Below are positions 48,506 through 58,340 of a stretch of 64,000 nt of DNA, in pieces (within the stretch, counting starts at the first letter, position 1; each line of letters opens with the position of its first letter). Made by a program: the position numbers and the translations under genes. The DNA comes from an uncultured Flavobacteriales bacterium (GTDB lineage: Bacteria; Bacteroidota; Bacteroidia; Flavobacteriales_G; Salibacteraceae): the NCBI GenBank assembly GCA_943788775.1, contig CALSRO010000002.1, forward strand, positions 124,001 through 188,000, given 5' to 3'. The notes under the pieces were generated by a model. It worked only from the letters and a program-made list of their open reading frames with translations, ran no database searches and was not told the origin of the DNA.

Positions 48506-49633
48506 CTAGTTAATCTCAAGTCCAAACTCATAGGCCTCCAAAAGCATATCTTCTAAATCCGCTTCGCCTTGATTGCAAAGCAAAATGGCCCCGATATTAT
48601 TTGTGGGGTGAAATGCCATAATTGTGGCTACTCTTTGTTCACCACCATCATGTCCCCATATTCCTAATTCGTTATCCATTTTAAAAATATGCAACCCAAC
48701 TTGATCTTCACCAGACCTAAACTGGACGGTCAACATTTCAGTGAGTGTTTTGGCGGACAACCCAAGTTTTGCCGATCCATCGTCTGAAGACAACTCCATT
48801 AATAGCTTGTGCAGATCCGCTGCAGTTGATCGCAATCCACCATTTGGATAATCCGTGAATGTGTAATGTTCGATCTTTTGATTACTTCCTGAGACATAGT
48901 CATAGGGTTGCACTATTGTTCCGGTAACGGCATCTAACCTCCAGAACGTATTTGTCATTCCGAGTGGTGTGAAGATGTTATCTCGGCAATAGTTTACAAA
49001 TGGCTCTCCGGTCAATTGCTCTACTAAAACAGCCAGCAAGGCACTCCCAACATTAGAATATTCATAGGTACTGCCCGGCTCAAAATCATGAAAATTCTCG
49101 CTAATGCTGTAAAATTCACCGCCCACTTCCAGATAATTCTTCATGAAAAAATCTAACGCTACGGGACTATCCTCTCCATAGTAATATTGGTTGTCGAGTG
49201 CGCTTCCGTCAGCAATACCCGATGTATGAGTTAAGAGCATTTTGAAGGTGATTTCCTTAGAGTAACCCGGCACTTTCACTTCAAAATCCAAATAATCATT
49301 TACGGGATGATCCAAGGCTATCAATCCCTGATCATATAATTGCAAAAGGGTGGTTGCTGTGATCACTTTCGAGACGGAAGCCAATAAAAATTTATCCTTC
49401 CCTGTGAGTCTTTCGTTCGTCTCGAGACTGGATTTACCCAGATATGATTCATACAAAACGCTTTCATCATCAAAAACCATGGTTGCCAAAGCTGGTATAT
49501 GCTGAGCATCCATCTCATCCATGAGATACTCCTCGAATTCCTCTTCATTGTCAATTGGTTCCTCATCTCTATTACATGAAAATAGAAATGACAGTACCAG
49601 TATGGCTAATAACTCTATTATTATTTTGCTCAT
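48506..49633 (-). CDS. Serine hydrolase, beta-lactamase class C fold, lipoprotein
   Basis: 375 residues from ATG 49633. A lipobox (LSFLFSC) ends the signal. Catalytic SVSK lies in FLLASVSKVITATTLLQLYD and the YxN motif in STYEYSNVGSALLA; HDGG near the end takes the place of KTG. Family members are esterases, peptidases or D-aminopeptidases more often than antibiotic-degrading enzymes. Upstream it nearly abuts the photolyase-like gene. Confidence 0.88.
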   Translation of the reverse strand: MSKIIIELLAILVLSFLFSCNRDEEPIDNEEEFEEYLMDEMDAQHIPALATMVFDDESVLYESYLGKSSLETNERLTGKDKFLLASVSKVITATTLLQLYDQGLIALDHPVNDYLDFEVKVPGYSKEITFKMLLTHTSGIADGSALDNQYYYGEDSPVALDFFMKNYLEVGGEFYSISENFHDFEPGSTYEYSNVGSALLAVLVEQLTGEPFVNYCRDNIFTPLGMTNTFWRLDAVTGTIVQPYDYVSGSNQKIEHYTFTDYPNGGLRSTAADLHKLLMELSSDDGSAKLGLSAKTLTEMLTVQFRSGEDQVGLHIFKMDNELGIWGHDGGEQRVATIMAFHPTNNIGAILLCNQGEADLEDMLLEAYEFGLEIN

Positions 49634-49665
49634 CCGTCTTTCGTTTTGGATCCTTGCAAAAGAAA

Positions 49666-50811
49666 CTAATTCCAATTCCTAGATGCCATGTCTTTTTCGC
49701 ATTCTTTCCAGAATCCATAAAAAGATGAATAATACCCTCTTACGTTAAACATCCAATCTCTTGGTTCTTCTTGGCCCTCATAATGTGCATTTAGAGGATG
49801 CTCTTTGTAGGCGGTGAATCTTGGATCGTACTCCTCCATCAATTCATCATATTCTCCCACAAAGATTTGAGCTTCAGGAATATTTCTCACCAACTCTAGC
49901 GTAAAGTTCAGTACTCGTTTTGAGATTGGGTATTTCGCAAAAACAGACGGTTCTAAGAGAACAATCCTATTCGCCCGTTGACCTTCACGCCATGTTGGAT
50001 CAAGGTTATAATAGTTATAAATCAAGGTTGGCTTCGAAGGATCGATATTGATGGGTGCTTTGGCTGGTAATTCGGTAAAAAAAGCAGGTTCTTCCAAATC
50101 CCTCAACACATCTGGAACTGCCAACTCCTCAAAGTCATCATAAGGTATATCCAAGTAAGTGTTGCGTTCGTTCGTACGACAGTATTTATTGATGTTTTCC
50201 TGATTCGCAACATACTTTTTGTTGCTATTAGATCCAGCGACCCATTGCCAACTTAAGGCGTTGCTAGCCCAATCGCCATCAATAAGATGATAATACATCC
50301 ATCTTGCTGGAGTCCGCCAGTGACTTCTAGCCACATTGCATGCCAAAGCGGCAACATACATTCGTACGTGGTTATGCATATAACCCTTGGAATACAAATG
50401 CATTATTCCATGATCGATGGCACTAATTCCCGTTTCTGCCGAGATGATGGCATGAGGCAAAAACTCGTTTTCAACCTGTGGCTGTGGGCGCTTTAGGTCT
50501 GAATTAATCTCTTCTCTCTTTTCTACCCATACTTGCTGCCAATAGTCTCGCCAAGCTAATTCTTGAATGAATTTTTCGATTTGCCGCGGATTAAATCCGC
50601 GATTCATTAGGCTTCGAAAAACTTGCTTAGTGGATATTACACCACGTGAAATGTAGGGCGACAAATACGAAACATCACCATCGATATAGTTTCTTGTATC
50701 AGAATACTTCACGGGATCGATCTGCTCTACTCTCGCCAGAATGTCTTCGTATTTAGTCGGGAAATCTTTGATCAAACCTGAGGTGTTTTTCGTTACAAAG
50801 TGAGGCTGCAA
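49666..50811 (-). CDS. Photolyase/cryptochrome-like FAD-binding protein, FAD domain first
   Basis: 381 residues from TTG 50811, the only start after an in-frame stop. Residues about 40-225 carry the photolyase FAD domain: DGDVSYLSPYISRGVIST, FIQELAWRDYWQQVW, ARWMYYHLIDGDWASNALSW and YVANQENINKYC. The usual N-terminal alpha/beta antenna domain is absent in front. Instead residues about 265-340 read RIVLLEPSVFAKYPISKRVL and LVRNIPEAQIFVGEYDELM, which look like an alpha/beta domain at the C-terminus. FAD binding is likely; DNA repair or light sensing is unproven. Paired with a TIGR03643 gene upstream. Confidence 0.82.
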   Translation of the reverse strand: MQPHFVTKNTSGLIKDFPTKYEDILARVEQIDPVKYSDTRNYIDGDVSYLSPYISRGVISTKQVFRSLMNRGFNPRQIEKFIQELAWRDYWQQVWVEKREEINSDLKRPQPQVENEFLPHAIISAETGISAIDHGIMHLYSKGYMHNHVRMYVAALACNVARSHWRTPARWMYYHLIDGDWASNALSWQWVAGSNSNKKYVANQENINKYCRTNERNTYLDIPYDDFEELAVPDVLRDLEEPAFFTELPAKAPINIDPSKPTLIYNYYNLDPTWREGQRANRIVLLEPSVFAKYPISKRVLNFTLELVRNIPEAQIFVGEYDELMEEYDPRFTAYKEHPLNAHYEGQEEPRDWMFNVRGYYSSFYGFWKECEKDMASRNWN

Positions 50812-50870
50812 TGTATAGTGTCAGTAAAAGTCTAAATCGCCAATTTGAAATACTTAGCGACAATGAAATA

Positions 50871-51155
50871 CTAATAACGTTTCTTGGATATTCGATTCCC
50901 TGTAATCGTGCGCTGTGCATTCGATTTAAACCGACCAACTTCATCCACGCGCAACTTCTCATGTTTGGTTTTTCTGCCACTCACTCGCCTTCGCCAACGT
51001 TTCCAGCTGCTTTCCTTTAACTCCCGTTTCATCAGCTTGATTACATCTGCTTCGTTCAAGCCAAATTGAAATTCGATCGCTTCAAATGGCGTGCGATCTT
51101 CCCACGCCATGGCGATGATTCGGTCAATATCAATTTCTGATAGTGTGCTCTCCAT
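50871..51155 (-). CDS. TIGR03643 (DUF2805) family protein
   Basis: 94 residues from ATG 51155 (MESTLSEIDIDRIIAMAWED). The core RTPFEAIEFQFGLNEADVIKLMKREL is a probable helix-turn-helix and is followed by a very basic tail (KRWRRRVSGRKTKHEKLR), so nucleic-acid binding is likely. Family function is unknown. It lies 60 bases before the photolyase-like gene on the same strand. Confidence 0.88.
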   Translation of the reverse strand: MESTLSEIDIDRIIAMAWEDRTPFEAIEFQFGLNEADVIKLMKRELKESSWKRWRRRVSGRKTKHEKLRVDEVGRFKSNAQRTITGNRISKKRY

Positions 51156-51316
51156 TGAAACGAAAACACATAACATAGGTGAAGGTTTATTTTTCCCTTT
51201 TCAATTGGACTTTCGCCACTTGTATATTGAACATCATATTAGTTCGAGTTTAATCCAAACATAGTTACCAAAACTTAAATTCTTATTTGTTGTTTCAATT
51301 GGCCAACCCCAAAATC

Positions 51317-51324
51317 TACATTTG
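51317..51324 (+). promoter_or_regulatory. -7 box (TACATTTG) of ispG
   Basis: Perfect TAnnTTTG ending 5 bases before the ispG ATG, the same spacing as at hemW. Implies a leaderless or very short-leader message. A TTG 24 bases upstream could be the -33 element. The rest of the 174-base gap towards the TIGR03643 gene shows nothing else clear. Confidence 0.45.
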
Positions 51325-51329
51325 CGCTT

Positions 51330-53267
51330 ATGTCAGAAAACTCAACCACAGATCTGCGATACTGCGATAGCCTAACCGAATACAAAAGATTCAGAACCCG
51401 AGAAGTGATGATCGGAAGTATTGGTGTAGGTGGTGACAACCCGATTCGAGTGCAATCGATGACCACCACGGACACCATGGACACGCAGGCTACGGTCGAA
51501 CAAAGCATTCGCATGATCGATGCGGGTTGCGAGATTGTTCGTATTACCGCGCCAAGCAAAAAGGAAGCAGAAAATCTTCAGAACATTAAAGATGAGCTTC
51601 GCAAACGAGGGTACGAAACGCCATTGGTGGCGGACATCCATTTCACTCCAAACGCAGCCGAAATTGCAGCTCGAATCGTAGAAAAAGTGCGTGTGAACCC
51701 TGGTAATTATGCGGACAAAAAGAAATTTGAACACATAGAATACAACGATGAAACGTACAGAGCTGAATTAGATCGAATCCGAGAACGATTCACTCCGTTG
51801 GTCAAAATCTGTAAGGAACACGGCACTGCGATGCGCATCGGAACCAACCATGGTTCGCTGAGTGACCGAATTCTGAGCCGATATGGCGACACTCCGCTTG
51901 GCATGGTTGAAAGTGCCATGGAATTCCTCTACATATGCCGTGATCATGATTACCATGACATCGTATTATCCATGAAAGCAAGTAATACGCAAGTCATGGT
52001 TCAGGCGTATCGATTATTGGTCAATCGAATGATGGCAGAAGGAATGAACTACCCGCTTCATTTGGGAGTGACAGAAGCAGGCGAAGGTGAAGATGGACGT
52101 ATAAAATCTGCGGTTGGAATTGGCACCTTGCTCGAGGATGGATTAGGAGATACCATTCGTGTTTCGCTTACTGAAGAACCAGAATTTGAGGTTCCTGTGG
52201 CTTTTAGCTTAGCCAGAAGGTATGACCAAAGAGCCGGTCACGCGAACATTCCAGAAATTGTGAATTACCCGATTCAACCGTTTTCCTACCAACGAAGAAA
52301 AACGAACGAAGTAGTAAACATTGGGGACCACAATGTTCCGCGTATAATTCATGACTTTTCTGACAAGGATGTGGTTACTGCTGCCAATTTACATGCCGTT
52401 GGATATAACTATAGTGTGCCGCTCGACAAATGGAACTTGACCGACCAGGCATGTGACTTTATTTATGTAGGAGACCAACAACTGGATTTTGAAATCCCAG
52501 GCACACTAGGAGTCATTCAAAATGCGGCTGTTTGGAACGATGAGGAAAGACACTACCCTTATTTTGAAGGGATCAGCTATGTGGTGGCAAAAAACAAGTC
52601 AAGCAAACTAAACTTCGTCCACGCGAGTATCGAAGAATTAGACGTACCGCTTTTGGCTGCCTTAAAACATGATTCTGCGGCTGTATTGGTTCTCACCACG
52701 GATAATGCGCACGCCATGCCTGAGCAACGGGCTGCATTTTTCCGATTAATAGAAGAAGGCATTGACGCTCCGGTCATAATTCAACGAAGCTATTCTGACC
52801 TTGATGAAAACGAATTTCAATTGTTCGCCTCTACTGACTTTGGCGGTTTGTTCTTAGATGGATTGGGAGATGGGATTTGGATGAAACCAAAGAATTGTGG
52901 AAGCAGAAAGATGGTCAATTCACTTGGGTTTGGCATTCTGCAAGCGACCCGAACCAGAATTTCAAAAACAGAATACATCAGCTGCCCATCTTGCGGCAGA
53001 ACACTCTTCGATTTGCAGGAAACCACGGCTAAAATCCGCGCTCGAACCAGTCACTTAAAAGGAGTCAAAATCGGAATCATGGGCTGCATCGTGAATGGTC
53101 CAGGTGAAATGGCCGATGCCGATTACGGATACGTTGGAACAGGTCCGGGTAAAATCACCTTGTATAAGGAGAAAACGGTCGTGAAGAAAAACGTGCCTGA
53201 AGCGGCAGCTGTGGACGAACTAATCGCCTTGATTGCCGAGCATGGTGATTGGGTTGAAATTGAATAA
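51330..53267 (+). CDS. ispG: 4-hydroxy-3-methylbut-2-enyl diphosphate synthase IspG, long form
   Basis: Fe-S enzyme of the MEP isoprenoid pathway. 645 residues against about 370 in E. coli, because of a large insert (about residues 280-540) between the TIM barrel and the Fe-S domain, as in plants, Chlamydiae and other Bacteroidota. N-terminal IRVQSMTTTDTMDTQATVEQ; Fe-S cysteines in ISCPSCGRTLFDLQ and GIMGCIVNGPGEMADADYGY. Start ATG 51330. Confidence 0.97.
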   Translation: MSENSTTDLRYCDSLTEYKRFRTREVMIGSIGVGGDNPIRVQSMTTTDTMDTQATVEQSIRMIDAGCEIVRITAPSKKEAENLQNIKDELRKRGYETPLVADIHFTPNAAEIAARIVEKVRVNPGNYADKKKFEHIEYNDETYRAELDRIRERFTPLVKICKEHGTAMRIGTNHGSLSDRILSRYGDTPLGMVESAMEFLYICRDHDYHDIVLSMKASNTQVMVQAYRLLVNRMMAEGMNYPLHLGVTEAGEGEDGRIKSAVGIGTLLEDGLGDTIRVSLTEEPEFEVPVAFSLARRYDQRAGHANIPEIVNYPIQPFSYQRRKTNEVVNIGDHNVPRIIHDFSDKDVVTAANLHAVGYNYSVPLDKWNLTDQACDFIYVGDQQLDFEIPGTLGVIQNAAVWNDEERHYPYFEGISYVVAKNKSSKLNFVHASIEELDVPLLAALKHDSAAVLVLTTDNAHAMPEQRAAFFRLIEEGIDAPVIIQRSYSDLDENEFQLFASTDFGGLFLDGLGDGIWMKPKNCGSRKMVNSLGFGILQATRTRISKTEYISCPSCGRTLFDLQETTAKIRARTSHLKGVKIGIMGCIVNGPGEMADADYGYVGTGPGKITLYKEKTVVKKNVPEAAAVDELIALIAEHGDWVEIE

Positions 53268-53275
53268 TTCGTGAG

Positions 53276-53932
53276 ATGATCGGCAATAAAAAACACTTCC
53301 TTATCGCAGGTTCAACGGGTTTAGTTGGAAGCGCATTATTGGAGAATCTTCTTTCGAATGCCGAAGTAGGCAAGGTCACCATCTTGGTGAGACGACCGGT
53401 AGAAGCTGAGCATACAAAAATGTCGATCAAAGAGGTTGATTTCGAAACTATGGATGAAAAAGTGATCCCACCGAATGTAGATGCTATTTTCTGCTGCTTG
53501 GGTACTACCATGGCTCAAGCAGGAGGTAAAGATGCCTTTCGCAGAGTGGATTTTGAATATGTGGTGAAGTTGGCTGTATTTGCGCAACGACAAAGAATCG
53601 ATCAATTCCATGTGATAAGCGCTGCTGGAGCAAATCCTAACTCCAAAATATTCTATAACAAGGTCAAGGGACGGATGGAACTGGAGCTGAAGAAACTCGA
53701 TAAAATTCGAAGCATCTATATTTATCATCCTAGTCTGCTTCTTGGACCGAGAGATCAATTCCGATTTGGCGAATCATTAGGAAAGTTTTTCATGACCACA
53801 TTCGCCTTTCTAATCCCAAAGGCCTACAAAGCCATCCGTGACGACCAAGTGGCCGCGAGCATGTCAAAAAACGCATTCCAACCCAAAAAGGGAGTTCACT
53901 TTGTAAATAATGCTGAAATGATTTCTGGTTAA
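53276..53932 (+). CDS. NAD(P)-binding Rossmann-fold protein (HTATIP2-like)
   Basis: 218 residues. The glycine-rich loop AGSTGLVGSALLENLL opens the protein; FCCLGTTMAQAGGKDAFRRVD, VISAAGANPNSKIFYNKVKG and YIYHPSLLLGPR follow, as in atypical short-chain reductases related to HTATIP2/TIP30. 8 bases after ispG, probably co-transcribed. Substrate unknown. Confidence 0.87.
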   Translation: MIGNKKHFLIAGSTGLVGSALLENLLSNAEVGKVTILVRRPVEAEHTKMSIKEVDFETMDEKVIPPNVDAIFCCLGTTMAQAGGKDAFRRVDFEYVVKLAVFAQRQRIDQFHVISAAGANPNSKIFYNKVKGRMELELKKLDKIRSIYIYHPSLLLGPRDQFRFGESLGKFFMTTFAFLIPKAYKAIRDDQVAASMSKNAFQPKKGVHFVNNAEMISG

Positions 53933-53944
53933 CATCCATATGGA

Positions 53945-55259
53945 ATGCGTTACTTCTCCTTGGCATCAATCCAATCGTTAACGACTAAACAAAAAATCGG
54001 CTATGTCCTATTGGTCGCATTTATTCTGTTTTATGTAATCAAAGAATGCCTCGGACACGGTGATTTCACCTTGTTTCTCAAAGCCTCTGAATTAATTCGA
54101 CTAGGTGACAATCCATACGGCAAATGGATTCAGATTCAAGGCGAAAATTATTCACGCTACTTCTATAGCCCTCTGTGGTCGATACTTTTATGGCCATTCA
54201 CTTACCTGCCATTTGTAGTAGGAAGACTCTTTTGGCTTTGTATGAATGTCTGGTTCACATTTTCGAATCTGGATACTCTTGAAAAAGTATGTGGATTTAA
54301 AATCACTCACTCAAAACCAAGCAAATTGGGTGATCATCCTTAGCACTGCATTGAGTATTCGATTTATACTCTACAATTTCGACCTCATTCAAATGACCTT
54401 GTTTTTGCTTTGGGGAATTTTAGAATCTGTGCAGAGGTTTCGATCCTCTCAGTGGATTTTAGGAGGTGTCATTCTAGCATTGATAATTAATGTCAAAATC
54501 ATGCCCATTGTCATCTTGCCCTACTTGGCGTTTAGAGGGCAGTTTAAAGCTCTATCAATCACGATTGCGGCTTTCATCCTCATGCTCTTTTTACCAGCAT
54601 TATTTCTAGGATGGGAAACAAATCTATTTCTGCTTGGTGAGTGGTGGTCAGTGATTGACCCAACAATGGCCGAACATAAATTCGAGAGCGAAATCGGTCC
54701 ACATAGCTTAACAGCACTCATTCCTGCTCTCTTAATGGAAACGCAAGGAAGGTTAGGCATTGCCAGAAATATATTGAATTTGACACCTGAGCTTGTCACA
54801 ATGATTGTGCGTTCTGCACAAAGCATACTAGTGATATTTACCCTGTATTTTCTAAAATGGCCTGCGTTTAGAGTATCAAAAGATAGATTGGACGTACTGT
54901 ATGAGTTAGCTTACATCTCATTGGTAATTCCATTGATTTTTCCGCATCAACAGAAATATGCCTTTGCGCTAGCAATTCCTGCACAATTCTATTTGGCATA
55001 TTACCTAATCAGTCAATCCCACAACCGAAAAACAAGGTGGAAATTGGTCGCGACCTTCCTCGCTCTGTCATTCGTATTAATGACGCTCACCACCGATGGG
55101 GTTATCGGACGAGAACTAAATCTGATTTCGAGACATTTTAAACTCGTCACCTATGGAATGTTCTTCTTAATTGCAGCCTTGGCATTTGCTCGTCCAAAAC
55201 ACCTCAGAAATAGATCTCTTGAGCCAAACGATACGTATTCGCATGAGCCTCAACAATGA
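53945..55259 (+). CDS. GT87/DUF2029-like integral membrane glycosyltransferase, frameshifted
   Basis: Polytopic protein with DFTLFLKASELIRLGDNPYG and YFYSPLWSILLWPFTYLPF in the first frame, continuing TQNQANWVIILSTALSIRF and NVKIMPIVILPYLAFRGQ in the next. The pattern of a membrane glycosyltransferase (DUF2029/GT87) is preserved across the break. Dropping one A from the A4 run at 54299-54302 joins the halves as GFKSLTQNQANW, giving about 437 residues. Either a sequence error or a recent mutation. Likely uses polyprenyl-phosphate sugars. Overlaps the convergent deacetylase gene by 56 bases. Confidence 0.78.
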
Positions 55260-56106
55260 TGTTAATGTCTTTACTATAACCTCCTCCCATAGACGCTACC
55301 AACGGAATTTGGCATTCGAAAGCCTTCTGCAAAACGATCTGATCTCGTTTTTTGCAACCCTCCAATGACACTCCAAGGCGACCTAGCTTATCCGATGCTA
55401 GAATGTCCACCCCTGACTGAAAAAATATAAAATCCGGATTCACCTTTTCAAGTAATTCACTTAGGTGAAGTTCAAGCAGGTTCAGATACTCCTTGTCCAT
55501 TATCCCATCAACCAACTCAACATCCAAATCACTCTTTTCCTTGTGCATAGGATAATTCTTTCCACCGTGCATACTGTAGGTAAACACTCTTGATTCATCC
55601 TGGAATATTTGAGCCGTGCCATTACCTTGATGCACATCCAAATCCACCACCAAAATTTGATTCGCTTTACCTTCATCCAGTAGATACTGGCTCGCGATCG
55701 CGATGTCATTCAGCAAGCAAAAACCCTCGCCACGATCTGTAAAAGCATGATGCGTTCCGCCTGCAATGTTCATTGCCACGCCATTTTCCAAAGCAAAATC
55801 AGCACACATTTTCGTGCCATTCATGATAGTGACTTCTCGATCGATCAGCTGCCTAGATAGCGGAAAACCTGTGCGTCTGATTTCTTGCTTCGTCAAATTC
55901 AGTTGGTCCAACTTGATCCAGTAATTCAAATCATGAACGGCTAGAATTCGATTTATATCCATGGGAGGTGGTGCAAAGAAATTTTCATTGGTAATGGTGC
56001 CTTCGTGCAGAAGCTGTTGCGGCAATAGCTCATACTTACTCATCGGAAAACGATGATTATCTGGCAATGGATGAGCATATATTTCGCTCCAAGCGATTTT
56101 AAGCAT
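55204..56106 (-). CDS. Histone deacetylase-family (class II-like) amidohydrolase
   Basis: 300 residues. Zinc-site motifs GGTHHAFTDRGEGFCLLND, VVDLDVHQGNGTAQIF, and FFQSGVDILASDKLG; the catalytic His pair and Asp ligands are in place. Bacterial relatives are acetylpolyamine amidohydrolases or acetoin-utilisation-like enzymes. Its C-terminal coding end overlaps the GT87-like gene on the other strand. Confidence 0.92.
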   Translation of the reverse strand: MLKIAWSEIYAHPLPDNHRFPMSKYELLPQQLLHEGTITNENFFAPPPMDINRILAVHDLNYWIKLDQLNLTKQEIRRTGFPLSRQLIDREVTIMNGTKMCADFALENGVAMNIAGGTHHAFTDRGEGFCLLNDIAIASQYLLDEGKANQILVVDLDVHQGNGTAQIFQDESRVFTYSMHGGKNYPMHKEKSDLDVELVDGIMDKEYLNLLELHLSELLEKVNPDFIFFQSGVDILASDKLGRLGVSLEGCKKRDQIVLQKAFECQIPLVASMGGGYSKDINIIVEAHANTYRLAQEIYF

Positions 56107-56202
56107 ACTTCAAATAACAAGGATAAGTCAGAGTTGTTAAAATGAAATTGAACTGAAAACTGAGTAGTCGAATTATTAGCTTCAATATTCGATCTTCGAA
56201 GA

Positions 56203-58305
56203 GTGAATATTCTTGACACTCCCATTGAATTTTTAAAAGGCGTTGGACCTGCTCGCTCAGAGCTAATGCGCACCGAAATGGGGGTTCGAACATTTGGCGA
56301 CTTGTTGCACTATTTCCCGTTTAGGTATATTGATCGGAGCAAATTCTATCCCATCAGTGAGGTTGATCCAGAATCGGCCATGGTTCAAGTAAAAGGCAAG
56401 TTTATTCGCATTGAAAGTATTGGAGCCAAACGGGCAGTACGAATGGTCGGTGCTTTTCAAGACGATCAAGGAAACATAATGGAAGTGGCTTGGTTTCGCA
56501 GCCTGACTTGGATAAAGCAAAGCATCAAAACAGATGTGGAATATGTGCTTTTTGGAAAGCCAGGGTTATTTAATGGCAAACTTCAAATGACGCATCCTGA
56601 AATTGAAACGGTCGCCAATTTCAGCAAACCCCTCAAGGGAGGTCTGGAGGGTGTTTATAGTACAACCGAAAAACTCAAAGCTCGCAAACTCGACAGCAGA
56701 GCCATTCGAAAGCTAATGGAAACGCTGATTCCTCAAGTTATGCATCATATAAACGAAACACTACCCGGCTATATCCGAAAACGTCAGGAATTGACTCCAC
56801 GGGAAAAAGCGCTCAAAGACATTCACTTTCCTAAAAATATGGACGCGCTAAGCAAGGCTCAACAAACACTAAAATTTGAAGAACTCTTTTACGTGCAAAT
56901 GCGCCTTATGAATATTAAGGCAAAGCGCAATAAGGAAATAAGAGGGCAAGTGTTCAAAGCCGTTGGAGACAATTTCAAAACGTTTTATGAAAAGCACCTT
57001 CCTTTTGAACTGACAGGGGCGCAGAAACGGGTAGTCAAGGAAATTCGAAAAGACATGGGCACAGGCAATCAGCTTAATAGATTGCTCCAAGGTGATGTGG
57101 GCAGTGGGAAAACAGTGGTTGCACTGTTATGCGCACTCATCGCCATTGACAACGGGTTTCAGGCAGCTATCATGGCTCCAACAGAAATTCTTGCACAACA
57201 ACATTACGAAACGATTTTTGACTTACTCAGCGAAATGCATGTCAACGTGGCCATTCTCACCGGAAGCTCAAAAACCGCCTATCGTAAGAAGCTTCATGCC
57301 AATCTCGAAAATGGTCAAATCCATATATTAATAGGAACCCACGCCCTGATTGAGGATAAAGTAAAATTCAACAATCTAGGCTTTGTAGTGATTGATGAAC
57401 AGCACCGATTTGGTGTAGCACAGCGATCAAAACTCTGGCGCAAAAACACTATTCCACCGCATGTTCTGGTTATGACAGCCACCCCAATACCACGAACTTT
57501 AGCTATGACCGTTTATGGCGATTTGGATGTGAGCATTATCGATGAGTTGCCTCCGGGAAGAAAGCCGATCAAAACCGTTCACCGAAAAGATTCGCATCGA
57601 CTTCAGGTATTTGGATTCATGCGCGAGGAAATCAAAAAAGGACGCCAGATTTATGTGGTCTATCCGCTGATTGAAGAAAGTGAGGCCTTCGACTATAAAG
57701 ATTTGATGGATGGATATGAAAGTATCGCTCGAGCATTTCCGAATCCAGATTACCAAGTCAGTATCGTTCATGGTAAAATGAAACCTGAAGACAAAGAGTT
57801 TGAAATGAAGCGATTTGCCGATGGCCAATGTCAAATCATGGTGGCCACAACGGTAATTGAAGTGGGAGTCAATGTTCCCAATGCTTCAGTTATGGTGATC
57901 GAAAGTTCAGAGCGATTTGGACTTTCGCAATTGCATCAGCTCAGAGGTCGGGTAGGTCGAGGAGCTGATCAGAGTTATTGTATACTGATGACCGGCCACA
58001 AACTAAGCAATGAAGGACGAAAGCGCATCAGCACCATGTGCGAAACGAACGATGGATTTCGCATTGCCGAAGTTGACTTGAAGCTTCGCGGCCCCGGGGA
58101 TTTAATGGGCACCCAACAAAGTGGGGTCATGGATTTCAACATCGCAGACATTGTCAAAGACACTGACATTTTGCAAAAAGCAAGAGAAGAAGCACAATAC
58201 ATCTTTGATAATGACCCTCGTTTAGAACATGAACAACTAGTTTTGGTCAAACACCATTTAACTTCGATCATGAAGCGCAGGCCTAATTGGGGACGAATTT
58301 CGTAA
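56203..58305 (+). CDS. recG: ATP-dependent DNA helicase RecG
   Basis: 700 residues from GTG 56203. N-terminal wedge/OB domain (VGPARSELMRTEMGVRTFGDL), Walker A QGDVGSGKTVVALL, a DEAH-type box seen as VIDEQHRF, TATPIPRTLAMT and the C-terminal QLRGRVGRG, LKLRGPGDLMGTQQSG. It remodels stalled forks and Holliday junctions. Overlaps the following gene's longest frame by 19 bases. Confidence 0.97.
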   Translation: MNILDTPIEFLKGVGPARSELMRTEMGVRTFGDLLHYFPFRYIDRSKFYPISEVDPESAMVQVKGKFIRIESIGAKRAVRMVGAFQDDQGNIMEVAWFRSLTWIKQSIKTDVEYVLFGKPGLFNGKLQMTHPEIETVANFSKPLKGGLEGVYSTTEKLKARKLDSRAIRKLMETLIPQVMHHINETLPGYIRKRQELTPREKALKDIHFPKNMDALSKAQQTLKFEELFYVQMRLMNIKAKRNKEIRGQVFKAVGDNFKTFYEKHLPFELTGAQKRVVKEIRKDMGTGNQLNRLLQGDVGSGKTVVALLCALIAIDNGFQAAIMAPTEILAQQHYETIFDLLSEMHVNVAILTGSSKTAYRKKLHANLENGQIHILIGTHALIEDKVKFNNLGFVVIDEQHRFGVAQRSKLWRKNTIPPHVLVMTATPIPRTLAMTVYGDLDVSIIDELPPGRKPIKTVHRKDSHRLQVFGFMREEIKKGRQIYVVYPLIEESEAFDYKDLMDGYESIARAFPNPDYQVSIVHGKMKPEDKEFEMKRFADGQCQIMVATTVIEVGVNVPNASVMVIESSERFGLSQLHQLRGRVGRGADQSYCILMTGHKLSNEGRKRISTMCETNDGFRIAEVDLKLRGPGDLMGTQQSGVMDFNIADIVKDTDILQKAREEAQYIFDNDPRLEHEQLVLVKHHLTSIMKRRPNWGRIS

Positions 58306-58340
58306 CCGCTTTTTATTCGGAATTTTTGAATTTTCCACCC

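Noticed and set aside
48506-49633. Antibiotic-resistance beta-lactamase
   Set aside because: The fold and SVSK/YSN motifs are shared with many esterases and peptidases; there is no evidence for a resistance role.
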